Origin: Agelas oroides | Taxonomy: Eukaryota > Porifera > Demospongiae > Agelasida > Agelasidae | Direction: 5' to 3' | NCBI GenBank assembly: GCA_949130485.1 | Contig: OX422187.1 | Coordinates: forward strand, 7,328,205-7,392,204 | Length of the DNA: 64,000 nucleotides | Shown: piece by piece, positions 62,201 to 64,000 of the stretch | Position numbering within the stretch: the stretch's first letter is position 1 | Layout of the letters: every line of letters starts with the position of its first letter | Notes under the pieces: model-generated | Database searches by the model: none | The model's input: only the letters and a program-made list of their open reading frames with translations | What the model was told of the DNA's origin: nothing | Position numbers and translations under genes: made by a program

Positions 62201-63456
62201 CACTCACAGATCACTGCTACAACCACAGTTAGAGATATTGTGGTGAAAGTCGTTACTCAGAAGGACCTCCCTCCTGCTAACTATGCTCTTTACCTGGTTC
62301 TTGGAGACTCAGAGTCCCAACGTGTTCTGTGCTTCTCAGAGTGTCTCCTTGCTGCCCTCTGTTCCACTGGAACTGACTGCTTCCTCTGCATCAGGCCAAA
62401 CAGCTTTGCAGAAACACTACAACAATATGTAAGTGAATGCTTATGTGTAGTGGTAGTGTATTTGTCGTACTATAACCAGCTTAGTGCTTTAATGGTTCTG
62501 TAGTTTCATGAAAGAGCCCTCACCCTTGAATGAGTGCCCACCCCCTACTTTTGACCCGATTTTGTGTATAGGGTCAAACTTCACTCAAATAAGCACTTAC
62601 CCTAGAGCGAGCTTTGTGTGACTAATAGAACATACTCATGGAGTTTGGAGAAGCATAGCCTCAAGCGCTAAGGCATATCCAAGGTAAGAAAATTCGTATT
62701 ATACTTCACTAAAGGTTATTACAAGGTTGCTTTGTGTGGATGGATGTTGCTAAAATGTGGTTGCACTTTGCTAGCTAGTTACACCATGCTCACTGTGATA
62801 TGTTGCCATTCAGAGTGTTGTGTACTGTGAGGACTTGACTTCAAAGGGTAGTAGCTCTGTTGTGCGTTGTTGTTTGTCCACTTTGAGGGCATTGAGTTGA
62901 TGACATGGGTGCTCTTTTGTGGTTAAATGCGTAAACACTTGAAAGAGTGCCACTCCCTTCTTTGGCAGACTTGTATGGTGCTCTGCCCATGGGTGCGACC
63001 CGCATTAGCTACATCGGCGTTTACACAATTTAAGCAACCTTGTGATAACCTTCAATAAAGTCTATAACACGAAGTTTCTTACCTCAGATATGCATAGCAC
63101 TCAAGGCTGCGCTTCTCAGACTCCACGAGTACGCTTCATTGGCTACGTGAAGCTCACTCTGCGGTGGGCACTCATTTGAGTAAACTTTGACCCTATACAG
63201 GAAATTGGGCCAAAAGTAGGGGGTGGGTGCTCTTTTGAGGGTGGGTGCTCTTTCACAAGACTACGGTATATGTGTAGGAAGGATGTGTCCATGTGAATAG
63301 CCTGTTTCTCATGATGCACACCTCCACACCATTTTCGCACAGATGGTCCAGGATGCTAGCGAGTGTGTGAATCTTCATGTAAGAGAGAAGAAAAAGTGGA
63401 AGAAATGCCCTTGTGCTATTAGGGCGCCATATTTTGTACAGTTCAAGGATAGCAAG
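18090..63456 (+). CDS. ARAP: ARAP-type ArfGAP/RhoGAP with SAM, ankyrin and PH domains (30 coding exons, 3' end outside window)
   Basis: PI3-kinase-responsive GTPase-activating protein expected to inactivate Arf and Rho GTPases at membranes. Exon phases join through all 30 exons to give about 1,897 residues: SAM 1-68; disordered proline-rich region 70-897; PH1 898-1001; PH2 1015-1115; ArfGAP 1134-1250; ankyrin-like 1265-1327; PH3 1331-1434; PH4 1445-1541; RhoGAP 1543-1732; RA about 1765-1859; PH5 from 1860. The ArfGAP zinc finger (Cys 1148, 1151, 1168, 1171) and arginine finger (Arg 1176, GVHRSMG) are present. The RhoGAP arginine lies in GLYRLSG (about 1580), with later LPDPLLT and FGPTLM motifs. 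This domain order is diagnostic of ARAP1/2/3; a single pre-duplication orthologue is likely. The ATG at 18090 opens the SAM domain just after a spliced 5' UTR. The proline-rich region is unusually long and lies in one exon. The stop codon is beyond the window. Confidence 0.95.
21677..21901. mobile_element. TAGTCTCG TIR element (225 bp) with imperfect 9-bp TSD
   Basis: Inverted ends of about 33 bp, TAGTCTCGCAAGCCAGACCC and onward. Flanks gtgtttgaa and gtgtttgca are a 9-bp duplication with one mismatch. Same end style and TSD length as the TAGCCTCG family. Confidence 0.85.
22671..22772. repeat. Two back-to-back palindromes
   Basis: 22671-22725 has arms of about 26 bp (GAATATAAATCAGA.ATCAAA) with one mismatch. 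22726-22772 has perfect 22-bp arms (GGCAATATACTGGTATTTTT) around a 3-bp loop. No spacer lies between them. Confidence 0.9.
23522..24940. mobile_element. GGGGCGAGCCTGAGC-family element (about 1.4 kb)
   Basis: Left end tggggcgagcctgagcgagc, right end gcttgctcaggctcgccac. Left interior matches the element at 56988-57587 in reverse (gcactcata.acgcc; cgacctgaagcgaagacgac). An exon-like stretch at 24183-24270 reads TEWVDDSDSQSENKPRGQ and ends in a basic KRRKSNR before gtaacg. Matching DNA recurs at 26.45-27.06 kb. Confidence 0.55.
24663..24764. repeat. Long hairpin (102 bp)
   Basis: GTTATTAACC..GGGCTTTAGTTGATATATAATCAACACC folds onto GGTGTTGATTATATATC..GGTTAATAAC with few mismatches. Lies inside the 1.4-kb element; likely a nested MITE. 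Confidence 0.8.
24955..25100 (-). repeat. TTAGTTTAGTTATAG dispersed repeat, copy 2
   Basis: Reverse-orientation copy: aactgtaactaaactaaact and atccaagaagaaacca match copies 1 and 3. Confidence 0.6.
25557..25804. mobile_element. AGTCTCGTGCCCAGACC TIR element (248 bp)
   Basis: Imperfect inverted ends of about 65 bp (AGTCTC[GA]TGCCCAGACC ... GCTTTCTT.GTTGTGC). No clear target duplication and no coding. Confidence 0.7.
26515..26941. mobile_element. TAGCCTCG-family element (427 bp) with exact 9-bp TSD
   Basis: TAGCCTCGTTCCCAGGCTC at the left, GCCTGGGAATGAGGCTA at the right, flanked by agtgtggac on both sides. On the minus strand, 80 bp inside the right end, ATG at 26853 starts MSTRHALLPYERRLPVTT and runs 46 codons to the track end in a coding-like way. 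It is inserted in a GGGGCGAGCC-family copy. Confidence 0.85.
27672..27850 (+). mobile_element. TAGCCTCA-family end with ATG exon (MATWRLTA)
   Basis: TAGCCTCATTCCCAGGC starts the element. About 150 bp in, aagATGG begins MATWRLTA and meets CAG|gtgaac. The other end was not located; a similar left-type end also occurs at 27253. Confidence 0.4.
28252..28409 (+). pseudogene. Acidic C-terminal fragment, possible transposase tail
   Basis: One frame reads TGGVVADAAAAISAETTTLI, then an acidic run NEDDLDGSDPF with an in-frame TAA, then DFEDDETVIDDN and a stop. Acidic tails end many CENP-B/pogo-type transposases, and TACCGTGC (minus strand) lies just upstream. Identification is weak. Confidence 0.25.
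29001..29251 (+). CDS. Unrecognised ORF fragment (about 82 codons)
   Basis: Frame reads WRIAVLEAIVSLILDQQNGG, then YLEDDAISLLSQGVRIPDLF and ends QMEFAMCR-stop. Amphipathic helix pattern and codon usage look coding. An ATG (MANRCSGG) overlaps in another frame at 29009. No start, no splice context and no domain recognised; perhaps a captured exon. Confidence 0.35.
30138..30347 (+). CDS. Candidate extra ARAP exon (70 codons, in phase) inside the first coding intron
   Basis: An open stretch of 70 codons is bounded by ggttcag|GAC and GTGAAG|gtagca, phase 0 on both sides, so it could be included between exons 1 and 2 without shifting the frame. The peptide begins DMPRTENTWGFVG and ends SIGSIDILLVK. 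It has ordinary coding composition and no low complexity. The acceptor has a weak pyrimidine tract and the donor is not consensus. The open frame extends upstream to about 30075, so other acceptors are possible. It may be an alternative linker exon or a captured fragment. No known domain was recognised. Confidence 0.4.
30621..30648. repeat. Poly-C run
   Basis: About 18 C followed by TCCCCCC. Confidence 0.9.
30941..31443. mobile_element. Older TAGCC-family element with nested insertion
   Basis: Left end TAGCCTTGCTTTGTGAAAAA, then gagcctggtacatactgttt; right end carries the inverse (agtgtgtaccaggttctc..gagcctaggaaagaggctc). No target duplication kept. Confidence 0.55.
31058..31108. mobile_element. 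51-bp TAGCCTCGTACCC hairpin element
   Basis: TAGCCTCGTACCC..GGGTACGAGGCTA with imperfect 9-bp flanks (actatgctg / actatactg, the latter sharing one base). The shortest member of the family, inserted in the 30.9-kb element. Confidence 0.65.
31450..33350. other. ARAP intron, no gene recognised
   Basis: Only short chance frames. Part of 32780-33110 (gcagttttcggtcaggacaa) resembles 1970-2005 and 36640-36740, suggesting another old repeat. Confidence 0.45.
33355..33605 (+). repeat. TTAGTTTAGTTATAG dispersed repeat, copy 3
   Basis: Contains tagttatagtttcggctact, tttcttcttggatgttta and tttagttatagtttcc, matching copy 1 (10740). Confidence 0.65.
33920..34395. mobile_element. TACCRTAAACTCGGG TIR element (476 bp), mariner/pogo-like
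   Basis: TACCATAAACTCGGGAGCAT at the left and TACCGTAAACTCGGGTGTAT (inverse) at the right, TA at both termini. The minus strand holds an open stretch with MLAVFGERQCRRLMVHGS from about 34178, of unknown identity. Confidence 0.75.
34488..34646. repeat. 17-bp inverted repeat pair
   Basis: TTTTTGATCACTTAAGT at 34488-34504 and its inverse at 34630-34646. Sequence beside it (tatgcgaaaacagagaagga) resembles 890-910. Likely a MITE. Confidence 0.5.
35258..35335. repeat. GT-rich microsatellite upstream of exon 2
   Basis: Interrupted (GT)n ending about 30 bp before the exon 2 acceptor. Confidence 0.85.
35365..35405 (+). CDS. ARAP: ARAP exon 2 (PH1 start)
   Basis: ttgctgcag|GTACCG to GGAGG|gtaagt, 41 nt, enters in phase 0 and leaves after two bases. 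It encodes VPKTKEGYLHKKG, the first strand of PH1. A GT-rich tract lies just upstream. Confidence 0.9.
36012..36104. repeat. (GT)n microsatellite
   Basis: Interrupted GT/GC repeat in intron 2. Confidence 0.9.
36386..36470 (+). CDS. ARAP: ARAP exon 3 (PH1)
   Basis: ccttgcag|AAGAAAGAG to AATAAG|gtctat, 85 nt, ends in phase 0. It encodes GRKSERPWAKRWVTF..LKYFKIKGNK, PH strands 2-3 with the typical KRW motif. The donor gtctat is weak, but reading through meets a stop at once. Confidence 0.88.
37156..37237 (+). repeat. 40-bp tandem duplication spanning the exon 4 acceptor
   Basis: Two identical units (period 40), each with ttgtattcacccaccag|GAGTCTG. Both contain a usable AG acceptor. Confidence 0.95.
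37231..37293 (+). CDS. ARAP: ARAP exon 4 (PH1)
   Basis: cacccaccag|GAGTCTGAA to AGTGAT|gtgagt, 63 nt, phase 0. It encodes ESEALNTVKLGEMIDIKQVSD. The acceptor sits in the second copy of a 40-bp tandem duplication; the upstream copy of the acceptor would lead to an early stop. Confidence 0.9.
37570..37639 (+). CDS. ARAP: ARAP exon 5 (PH1)
   Basis: taactacag|CCAGAGAAG to TCTGAGA|gtgagt, 70 nt. Encodes PEKQHRFDLVVINRVFQFYS, PH strands 5-7. It leaves one base (A) that joins exon 6. Confidence 0.9.
38694..38759 (+). repeat. 33-bp tandem duplication
   Basis: gcacattgcatgaatgccaa and the following 13 bp repeated twice with one difference. Confidence 0.9.
39574..39671. mobile_element. TAGCCTCG hairpin element (98 bp) with exact 9-bp TSD
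   Basis: Almost the whole element is a foldback: arms of about 37 bp starting TAGCCTCGTTCCCAGGCC. Flanked on both sides by taatcctac. Confidence 0.93.
39912..40463. mobile_element. CTGTCACGAAGTAAA TIR element with CTCCGGAGTAAA repeats
   Basis: Left CTGTCACGAAGTAAACGGGC, right end its imperfect inverse. Inside both arms a motif of about 25-30 bp, CTCCGGAGTAAATGGTCCCC, is iterated (at least six times in total). No protein. Confidence 0.8.
40580..40650 (-). repeat. CCAGCYACCTGA dispersed repeat, partial reverse copy
   Basis: gcctagatgttatgcaaagt and acccactgtgcagga are the reverse complement of copy 2 (17.1 kb). Confidence 0.65.
40944..40996 (+). CDS. ARAP: ARAP exon 6 (PH1 C-terminal helix)
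   Basis: ttcctatgcag|ATGATAGTC to TTCCGG|gtaagc, 53 nt, restores phase 0. Encodes NDSQDWVKVLHAAISKFR, the PH1 C-terminal helix with its invariant tryptophan. A 3.3-kb intron separates it from exon 5. Confidence 0.9.
41757..41892. repeat. (CTCC)n microsatellite at the exon 7 acceptor
   Basis: More than 20 CTCC units, ending 12 bases before exon 7. Confidence 0.95.
41905..42008 (+). CDS. ARAP: ARAP exon 7 (PH2 start)
   Basis: ccccaccttag|CCCCAG to AAGGAGAG|gtaaac, 104 nt. Encodes a linker then KQGFLLKQGHGISRGFKER. The intron end is a long (CTCC)n tract that supplies the pyrimidine tract. Confidence 0.9.
42162..42210 (+). CDS. ARAP: ARAP exon 8 (PH2)
   Basis: tacttctgcag|ATATGTTGCC to AAAGAT|gtaagt, 49 nt. 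Encodes RYVALKGPKFAYYESKD, PH2 strands 2-3; ends in phase 0. Confidence 0.9.
42921..43036 (+). CDS. ARAP: ARAP exon 9 (PH2)
   Basis: tttttgacag|GACTTTGTC to TCCTATGT|gtgagt, 116 nt. Encodes DFVHGRPIHVLEM..KYRFSITMNNQRSYV. Joins exon 10 within a Val codon. Confidence 0.9.
43455..43581 (+). CDS. ARAP: ARAP exon 10 (PH2 end and linker)
   Basis: cctcacaatag|TTTCCAGG to TCATCA|gtgagt, 127 nt. Encodes FQASSESDRQAWMDKLTTAI, the PH2 C-terminal helix, then a basic linker to the ArfGAP domain. Ends in phase 0. Confidence 0.9.
43727..44180. mobile_element. TACCGTAAA-end element with transposase-like first exon
   Basis: Starts TACCGTAAATTGGGAAAAGT. The interior carries an exon-like stretch (listed separately). 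The right end is unclear; gaaaatttatgatgtgaaaa is a likely degraded part of it. Confidence 0.45.
43856..43991 (+). pseudogene. SYFKPKD.LPD..GSLS exon fragment
   Basis: ATG at 43856 is followed by one early in-frame TGA, then SYFKPKDALPDSEGSLSTCL and VIAVANKAVEKAIVDKGL up to a possible donor TTG|gtaaga. I associate YxxPKDGLPDPxGSLS openings with transposase-like proteins of sponges; the link is from memory of family style. Confidence 0.4.
44540..44657 (+). CDS. ARAP: ARAP exon 11 (ArfGAP zinc finger)
   Basis: cacttgcag|GATATTCTG to TGCTCAG|gtgtgt, 118 nt. Encodes DILAQIQMNPANKVCADC..VCINCS. All four zinc-binding cysteines are present with C-x2-C-x16-C-x2-C spacing. Leaves one base (G). Confidence 0.95.
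44947..45441. mobile_element. TA-flanked TIR element with inner hairpin
   Basis: Left ACTCTGGTTAATAAGCGCA matches the inverse right end ACTCTGATTATTAAGCGCA. A hairpin at 44962-45042 (gcgcatacttgcttaccact and inverse) lies by the left end. Mariner-like; no ORF of size. Confidence 0.7.
45662..45747 (+). CDS. ARAP: ARAP exon 12 (ArfGAP arginine finger)
   Basis: tattattcag|GTGTACAC to ATCGAG|gtatgc, 86 nt. Encodes GVHRSMGTHISKVRSIELDQ..W. It supplies the catalytic arginine four residues after the last zinc cysteine; phase 0 at the end. Confidence 0.95.
45895..46213. mobile_element. TIR element built of CCTACT/ATTTCGCCTACT repeats
   Basis: Inverted ends of about 80 bp, each with several copies of a (T)TTCRCCTACT motif. 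Central part not coding. Confidence 0.75.
46365..46575 (+). repeat. CCAGCYACCTGA dispersed repeat, copy 3
   Basis: aaggccagccacctgagtgc ... gtgggtgactttgcataac ... gcagatgtggttcattgatt. The tail motif gggagatgtggtt also precedes it. Confidence 0.72.
46605..47144. mobile_element. CAAGAGCGCATGATGACGTC TIR element (540 bp), exact 7-bp TSD
   Basis: Inverted ends of about 55 bp with a few mismatches, both beginning CAAGAGCGCATGATGACGTC. Flanked by ctgtctc on each side. Contains a TATA-like box and a splice-bounded ORF (next entry). Confidence 0.88.
46753..46955 (+). CDS. Exon-like ORF inside the 540-bp element
   Basis: Downstream of ctataaatag (about 46705), a frame reads SCKTIELEAYRLDKDRVLP, then KEMLKSLTERLRGPLRLSG and PTTVPVWVELA, ending at CCAG|gtaagc. 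The first ATG in frame is Met in KEMLKS (46828). It looks like a first coding exon that splices outward. No domain recognised; captured host exon or remnant of the element's own gene. Confidence 0.4.
47160..48070. other. ARAP intron 12, no gene recognised
   Basis: No coding or clear element. caggctcatgcctgg..gtatgaggcta (about 47523-47554) resembles a short TAGCC-family hairpin remnant. Confidence 0.45.
48084..48329 (+). CDS. ARAP: ARAP exon 13 (ArfGAP end, ankyrin start)
   Basis: cacacacacag|CTGATGG to GCAGAT|gtgagt, 246 nt, phase 0 at both ends. Encodes LMVTIGNDNANSFWEHHY, the REEFIRAKYQVKAW helix of ArfGAP, then the first ankyrin-like helix ending in LLVHGAD. Confidence 0.94.
48330..50150. 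other. ARAP intron 13, no gene recognised
   Basis: Short chance frames only; nothing with splice-bounded coding character. Confidence 0.45.
50162..50766. mobile_element. TAGCCTCG-family element (605 bp) with exact 9-bp TSD and ATG ORF
   Basis: Inverted ends of about 50 bp (TAGCCTCGTTCCCAGGCCCC ..), flanked by atatagaag on both sides. Inside the left end come a CCAAT box (agccaatcaga), CACGTG, and then a 51-codon ORF at 50359. Confidence 0.93.
50359..50514 (+). CDS. Small ORF inside the 605-bp element (WCRICG)
   Basis: gtgATGG start. 51 codons: MASSASPTYVRQWCRICG, then VDDQNRLSPVGTGLACLG and a stop. The C-x2-C near the N-terminus resembles the opening of a zinc finger. Likely a captured first exon; too short to identify. 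Confidence 0.35.
51073..51118 (+). CDS. ARAP: ARAP exon 14 (ankyrin-like)
   Basis: atcactacag|CCATGC to AACTGTG|gtgagt, 46 nt. Encodes PCYVLPDVKPPDANC and leaves one base. Follows HGAD of exon 13 as an ankyrin loop. Confidence 0.8.
51120..52280. other. ARAP intron 14, no gene recognised
   Basis: No coding stretch or element ends noticed. Confidence 0.45.
52284..52324 (+). CDS. ARAP: ARAP exon 15 (ankyrin-like)
   Basis: tttactatag|CCCTGGAG to CAAGTG|gtaggt, 41 nt. Encodes ALEIAKAHHQDLQV, the outer ankyrin helix pattern (xxLEIAxxxxH). Restores phase 0. Confidence 0.85.
52829..53000 (+). mobile_element. Partial copy related to the 50.2-kb element
   Basis: acctcgttaccagactcgag start, then accaatcagatagcagaaca and accacgtg.acatgtgac, matching agccaatcagattgcagaatga..accacgtgg at 50260-50290. 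Right end not found. Confidence 0.5.
53730..53774 (+). CDS. ARAP: ARAP exon 16 (ankyrin end)
   Basis: cacaccaacag|GAACTG to GACACA|gtaagt, 45 nt, phase 0. Encodes ELLEHNGALIYAIDT, completing the ankyrin-like segment. Confidence 0.85.
53885..54016 (+). CDS. ARAP: ARAP exon 17 (PH3 start)
   Basis: caccctctcag|GGACTC to GAGACG|gtgagc, 132 nt, phase 0. Encodes KKGHLYKTGSERTGWKRRYC then QGLKYFKSET, PH3 strands 1-3. Confidence 0.93.
54258..54446 (+). CDS. ARAP: ARAP exon 18 (PH3 end)
   Basis: ccttcccag|GACTCTGAG to CAGGAG|gtgtgt, 189 nt, phase 0. Encodes the PH3 core and helix (ADTEEDLMDWIKTIQE). The donor lies in a GT-rich repeat, so the exact boundary rests on frame and PH homology. Confidence 0.92.
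54446..54535. repeat. (GT)n tract starting at the exon 18 donor
   Basis: gtgtgtgttgtgtgtgtgtg directly after CAGGAG; the 5' splice site is the first repeat unit. Confidence 0.9.
54620..54720 (+). repeat. CCAGCYACCTGA dispersed repeat, 3' part
   Basis: gtgactcataacacctaggc ... gggagatgtcc...gttctttgattgttcatg; tail half only. Confidence 0.6.
54777..54806 (+). CDS. ARAP: ARAP exon 19 (linker micro-exon)
   Basis: attcctccag|ATAATTTCC to AAGCTG|gtaagc, 30 nt, phase 0. Encodes IISGDTAEKL between PH3 and PH4. It could be skipped without a frame change. Confidence 0.75.
55573..55680 (+). CDS. ARAP: ARAP exon 20 (PH4 start)
   Basis: ctttgtgtag|GGCTATGAC to CGCAGG|gtgagc, 108 nt, phase 0. Encodes GYDKVGYLKKRD then GGWKRRWFTLKGKTLAYY, a strong PH signature. 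Confidence 0.94.
55800..56349. mobile_element. TAGCCTCG-family element, right end intact, left end not found
   Basis: Right terminus GGCCTGGGTACGAGGCTA (56332-56349), with inner ggataccaggccac..gtggcc hairpin and gcatgcgcaaacagt, as in the 26.5-kb copy. C/T-rich microsatellites flank both sides and may have cost it the left end. Confidence 0.6.
55878..56168 (-). pseudogene. RecQ-type helicase fragment captured in a TAGCCTCG-family element
   Basis: From ATG 56168 the minus strand reads MAGKSEDFDKALKFALC, one in-frame TGA, then FTLKTEQLDAIKCIYDGKDV, the Walker A motif LPTGFGKSICYQ and motif Ia VVLVVSPLVSLI, ending at a stop at 55878. RecQ helicases are ATP-dependent 3'-5' DNA helicases of about 350+ core residues; only the first about 75 are here. 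It lies 180 bp inside a TIR end at 56349. It cannot make an active helicase. Confidence 0.8.
56350..56495. repeat. C/T-rich microsatellite
   Basis: Homopyrimidine (CTTCCTCC)-type tract, paired with a similar one at 55735-55805. Confidence 0.85.
56988..57587. mobile_element. GGGGCGAGCCTGAGC-family element (600 bp)
   Basis: Perfect inverted ends GGGGCGAGCCTGAGCAAGC. The minus strand has an open, coding-like stretch about 57302-57480 (FHEVDIVKHVKASAGLLSEC, then EEERRRLKLKHAWHWFVLL). The same DNA in worn form is at 23.7 kb. Function unknown. Confidence 0.8.
57682..57794 (+). CDS. ARAP: ARAP exon 21 (PH4)
   Basis: catacatgcag|GAGCGG to TCTGAAAG|gtgccc, 113 nt. Encodes EREELAEVDLRKLLELKPPD and CSFQIVLSE. 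The donor is non-consensus, but the AG+A junction yields RVYHLRAE in frame. Confidence 0.9.
57952..58434. mobile_element. pogo/Tigger-like MITE (483 bp) at a TA site
   Basis: TA-flanked ends CAGTGGAAC..GTTCCACTG, with repeated gcggacac motifs (left ..aacggacattcc.., right ..gtccgcattataaagg). This is the typical end sequence of Tc1/mariner pogo-group elements. No transposase. Confidence 0.85.
58802..59040 (+). CDS. ARAP: ARAP exon 22 (PH4 end, RhoGAP start)
   Basis: cactttacag|AGTGTACC to GACCAAG|gtttgt, 239 nt. Encodes the PH4 helix (PQDAESWVSALKHTQ), then RhoGAP with its arginine finger in EGLYRLSGVKAKIRK. The donor runs straight into a long (GT)n tract. Confidence 0.94.
59041..59244. repeat. 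(GT)n microsatellite filling ARAP intron 22
   Basis: About 200 bp of GT with GC and TATG interruptions, from the exon 22 donor to 20 bp before the exon 23 acceptor. Confidence 0.95.
59266..59400 (+). CDS. ARAP: ARAP exon 23 (RhoGAP)
   Basis: gtttcctgtag|ATGCCCG to ACCTGCA|gtgagt, 135 nt. Encodes HDVTGALKQFFRNLPDPLLT, the conserved LKxFxRxLPxPLL block. Confidence 0.95.
59642..59744 (+). CDS. ARAP: ARAP exon 24 (RhoGAP)
   Basis: ctgctttgtag|AATCACAC to CTTAGAAA|gtacgt, 103 nt. Encodes MQQLIAKLPEVNRNTLRRIM, the RhoGAP LPxxNxxTLxxLxxHL helix. Confidence 0.95.
60215..60295 (+). repeat. Tandem repeat, period about 21
   Basis: gacactgccttgaatagaca repeated about three times with changes. Confidence 0.8.
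60495..60585 (+). CDS. ARAP: ARAP exon 25 (RhoGAP)
   Basis: attcctgcag|AGTGATAG to GATGCT|gtgagt, 91 nt. Encodes NKMSLSNVVRIFGPTLM, with the conserved NxMxxxN..FGPxL element. Ends in phase 0. Confidence 0.95.
60977..61051 (+). CDS. ARAP: ARAP exon 26 (RhoGAP end)
   Basis: ccattacag|GCATCC to TTCCAG|gtaagt, 75 nt, phase 0. Encodes the last RhoGAP helix ending in IYNYKWLFQ. Confidence 0.9.
61176..61205 (+). CDS. ARAP: ARAP exon 27 (acidic micro-exon)
   Basis: ttttcttctag|GTTGAT to GAAGAG|gtgcgt, 30 nt, phase 0. Encodes VDDDEDRKEE. A run of about 23 G begins 13 bases past the donor. Confidence 0.78.
61219..61241. repeat. Poly-G run after exon 27
   Basis: About 23 consecutive G, 13 bases past the donor. 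Confidence 0.9.
61800..61938. repeat. C/T-rich tract before exon 28
   Basis: About 130 bp almost pure pyrimidine, running into the acceptor ctctccag. Confidence 0.9.
61941..62072 (+). CDS. ARAP: ARAP exon 28 (linker, RA start)
   Basis: cctctctccag|GCAATT to ACAACG|gtacaa, 132 nt, phase 0. Encodes a charged helix (AIEKARKKILEAEQEMK) and then FLTTIYIGNKEGD, the first RA strand. Confidence 0.88.
62210..62428 (+). CDS. ARAP: ARAP exon 29 (RA domain)
   Basis: ctcactcacag|ATCACTGC to CAATAT|gtaagt, 219 nt, phase 0. Encodes TVRDIVVKVVTQKDL..YALYLVLGDSE, the Ras-association fold. Confidence 0.9.
62496..63268. mobile_element. TIR element (about 770 bp) with arms of about 235 bp
   Basis: Left arm 62496-62733 and right arm 63027-63268 align as inverse repeats: TGAAAGAGC.C.CACCC, ACCCCCTACTTTTG.CC, TATAGGGTCAAA, to AAGGTTGCTT. 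The right terminus is TACCGTAGTC at a TA. Spacer (about 290 bp) not coding. Lies in ARAP intron 29. Confidence 0.82.
63343..63456 (+). CDS. ARAP: ARAP exon 30 (PH5 start; last exon in window)
   Basis: ttttcgcacag|ATGGTCC to AGCAAG|gtacac, 114 nt, phase 0. Encodes LHVREKKKWKKC..PYFVQFKDSK, the first strands of the C-terminal PH. The remaining exons are past 64000. Confidence 0.87.
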
Positions 63457-64000
63457 GTACACTAGCAGTTGTGTATTAACATATATTGAGAATGGTGATT
63501 GAGTGACCTTGAGCAAGCCCATGCTATGTGAGGTCCATGGATATTTCTGTGTGTCCGTATGTTCATATGTTCATATATAGTGGGCCATGTATATTGGATT
63601 AAGTCCTTAGATGGGGTGCGGTATATGCGGTCTTGGCATGACAATTGAAATCGTAAAATATATGGAAACAGTGCATAGAGTGTATCGTGACTGTGATCTT
63701 CGGTTGACTCGGGCTTCTTGATGGTGTTTCAAGTAAAGTCTGGTTGTCTGCTCAAAGACAACAGGGGATGACAGAGCTTGGTATAAGTATAAGCTACATG
63801 ATATATGACCAAAAAGCTTGAGAAGGGCCTGAAAGCAAAGCTAGCCAGGAGTTGAACTTGGGTCTTCTGAAGTCTGGTCAGAAATATGTGACTGAAAAAG
63901 CTGGGTAGGAGCTTGAGAACAAAGCTAGTTACTGTCTGTTTTCTGTGAGCAGTCTGTCATGAGCCAGGTGTGAGCTGCATCAAGCAACTCTCGCTTAATC
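63457..64000. other. ARAP intron 30, no further exon seen
   Basis: No splice-bounded PH5 continuation found before the window ends. Confidence 0.5.

Overview
This is nuclear DNA from an animal. It has long spliced genes with GT..AG introns, animal signalling domains, about 40% GC by eye, microsatellites, and a dense load of short terminal-inverted-repeat (TIR) DNA elements. I infer a demosponge. The evidence is two protein motifs that I associate with sponge genomes: a C-x2-C..HVKRSVCDCGHAF zinc knuckle followed by RASExxEQTLHR, and a YWKDPE/RASS repeat protein. The phylum is an inference, not proof.

Layout. (1) 1-18 kb holds no intact large gene. It is a patchwork of hAT-like and other TIR elements, an interstitial telomere-like tract, a CpG-rich possible promoter (about 2.57-2.81 kb), a broken sponge-type zinc-knuckle gene (minus strand, about 6.8-7.2 kb), a YWKDPE repeat ORF (9.3-9.8 kb), a 1.08-kb foldback with 129-bp identical arms (10.6-11.7 kb), and dispersed repeats. 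(2) From 18,076 to past the right edge there is one large plus-strand gene, an ARAP-type PI(3,4,5)P3-regulated Arf GAP/Rho GAP. I mapped 30 coding exons (18,090-63,456) whose phases all join. They encode about 1,897 residues: SAM, a long proline-rich region, PH1, PH2, ArfGAP, ankyrin-like repeats, PH3, PH4, RhoGAP, RA and the start of PH5. The 5' UTR exon(s) lie upstream of 18,076 and the C-terminus lies beyond the window. (3) The ARAP introns, especially the 14.6-kb first coding intron, are packed with DNA elements.

The most unusual feature is a family of short elements with TAGCCTCG..CGAGGCTA ends and 9-bp target-site duplications (5.2, 26.5, 39.6 and 50.2 kb; related ends at 6.2, 21.7, 27.7, 31.0 and 56.3 kb). 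Several carry ATG-started, exon-like pieces just inside one end, including a RecQ-type helicase fragment at about 56 kb. They look like gene-fragment-carrying (Pack-MULE-like) elements. A second group ends in TACCGTA at TA sites (mariner/pogo-like). A third has GGGGCGAGCCTGAGC ends.

The predicted ARAP protein would link PI3-kinase signalling at membranes to Arf inactivation (intact C-x2-C-x16-C-x2-C-x4-R) and Rho inactivation (arginine finger in GLYRLSG). No tRNA, rRNA or CRISPR array was recognised. No retroviral or other virus-like element was recognised either.
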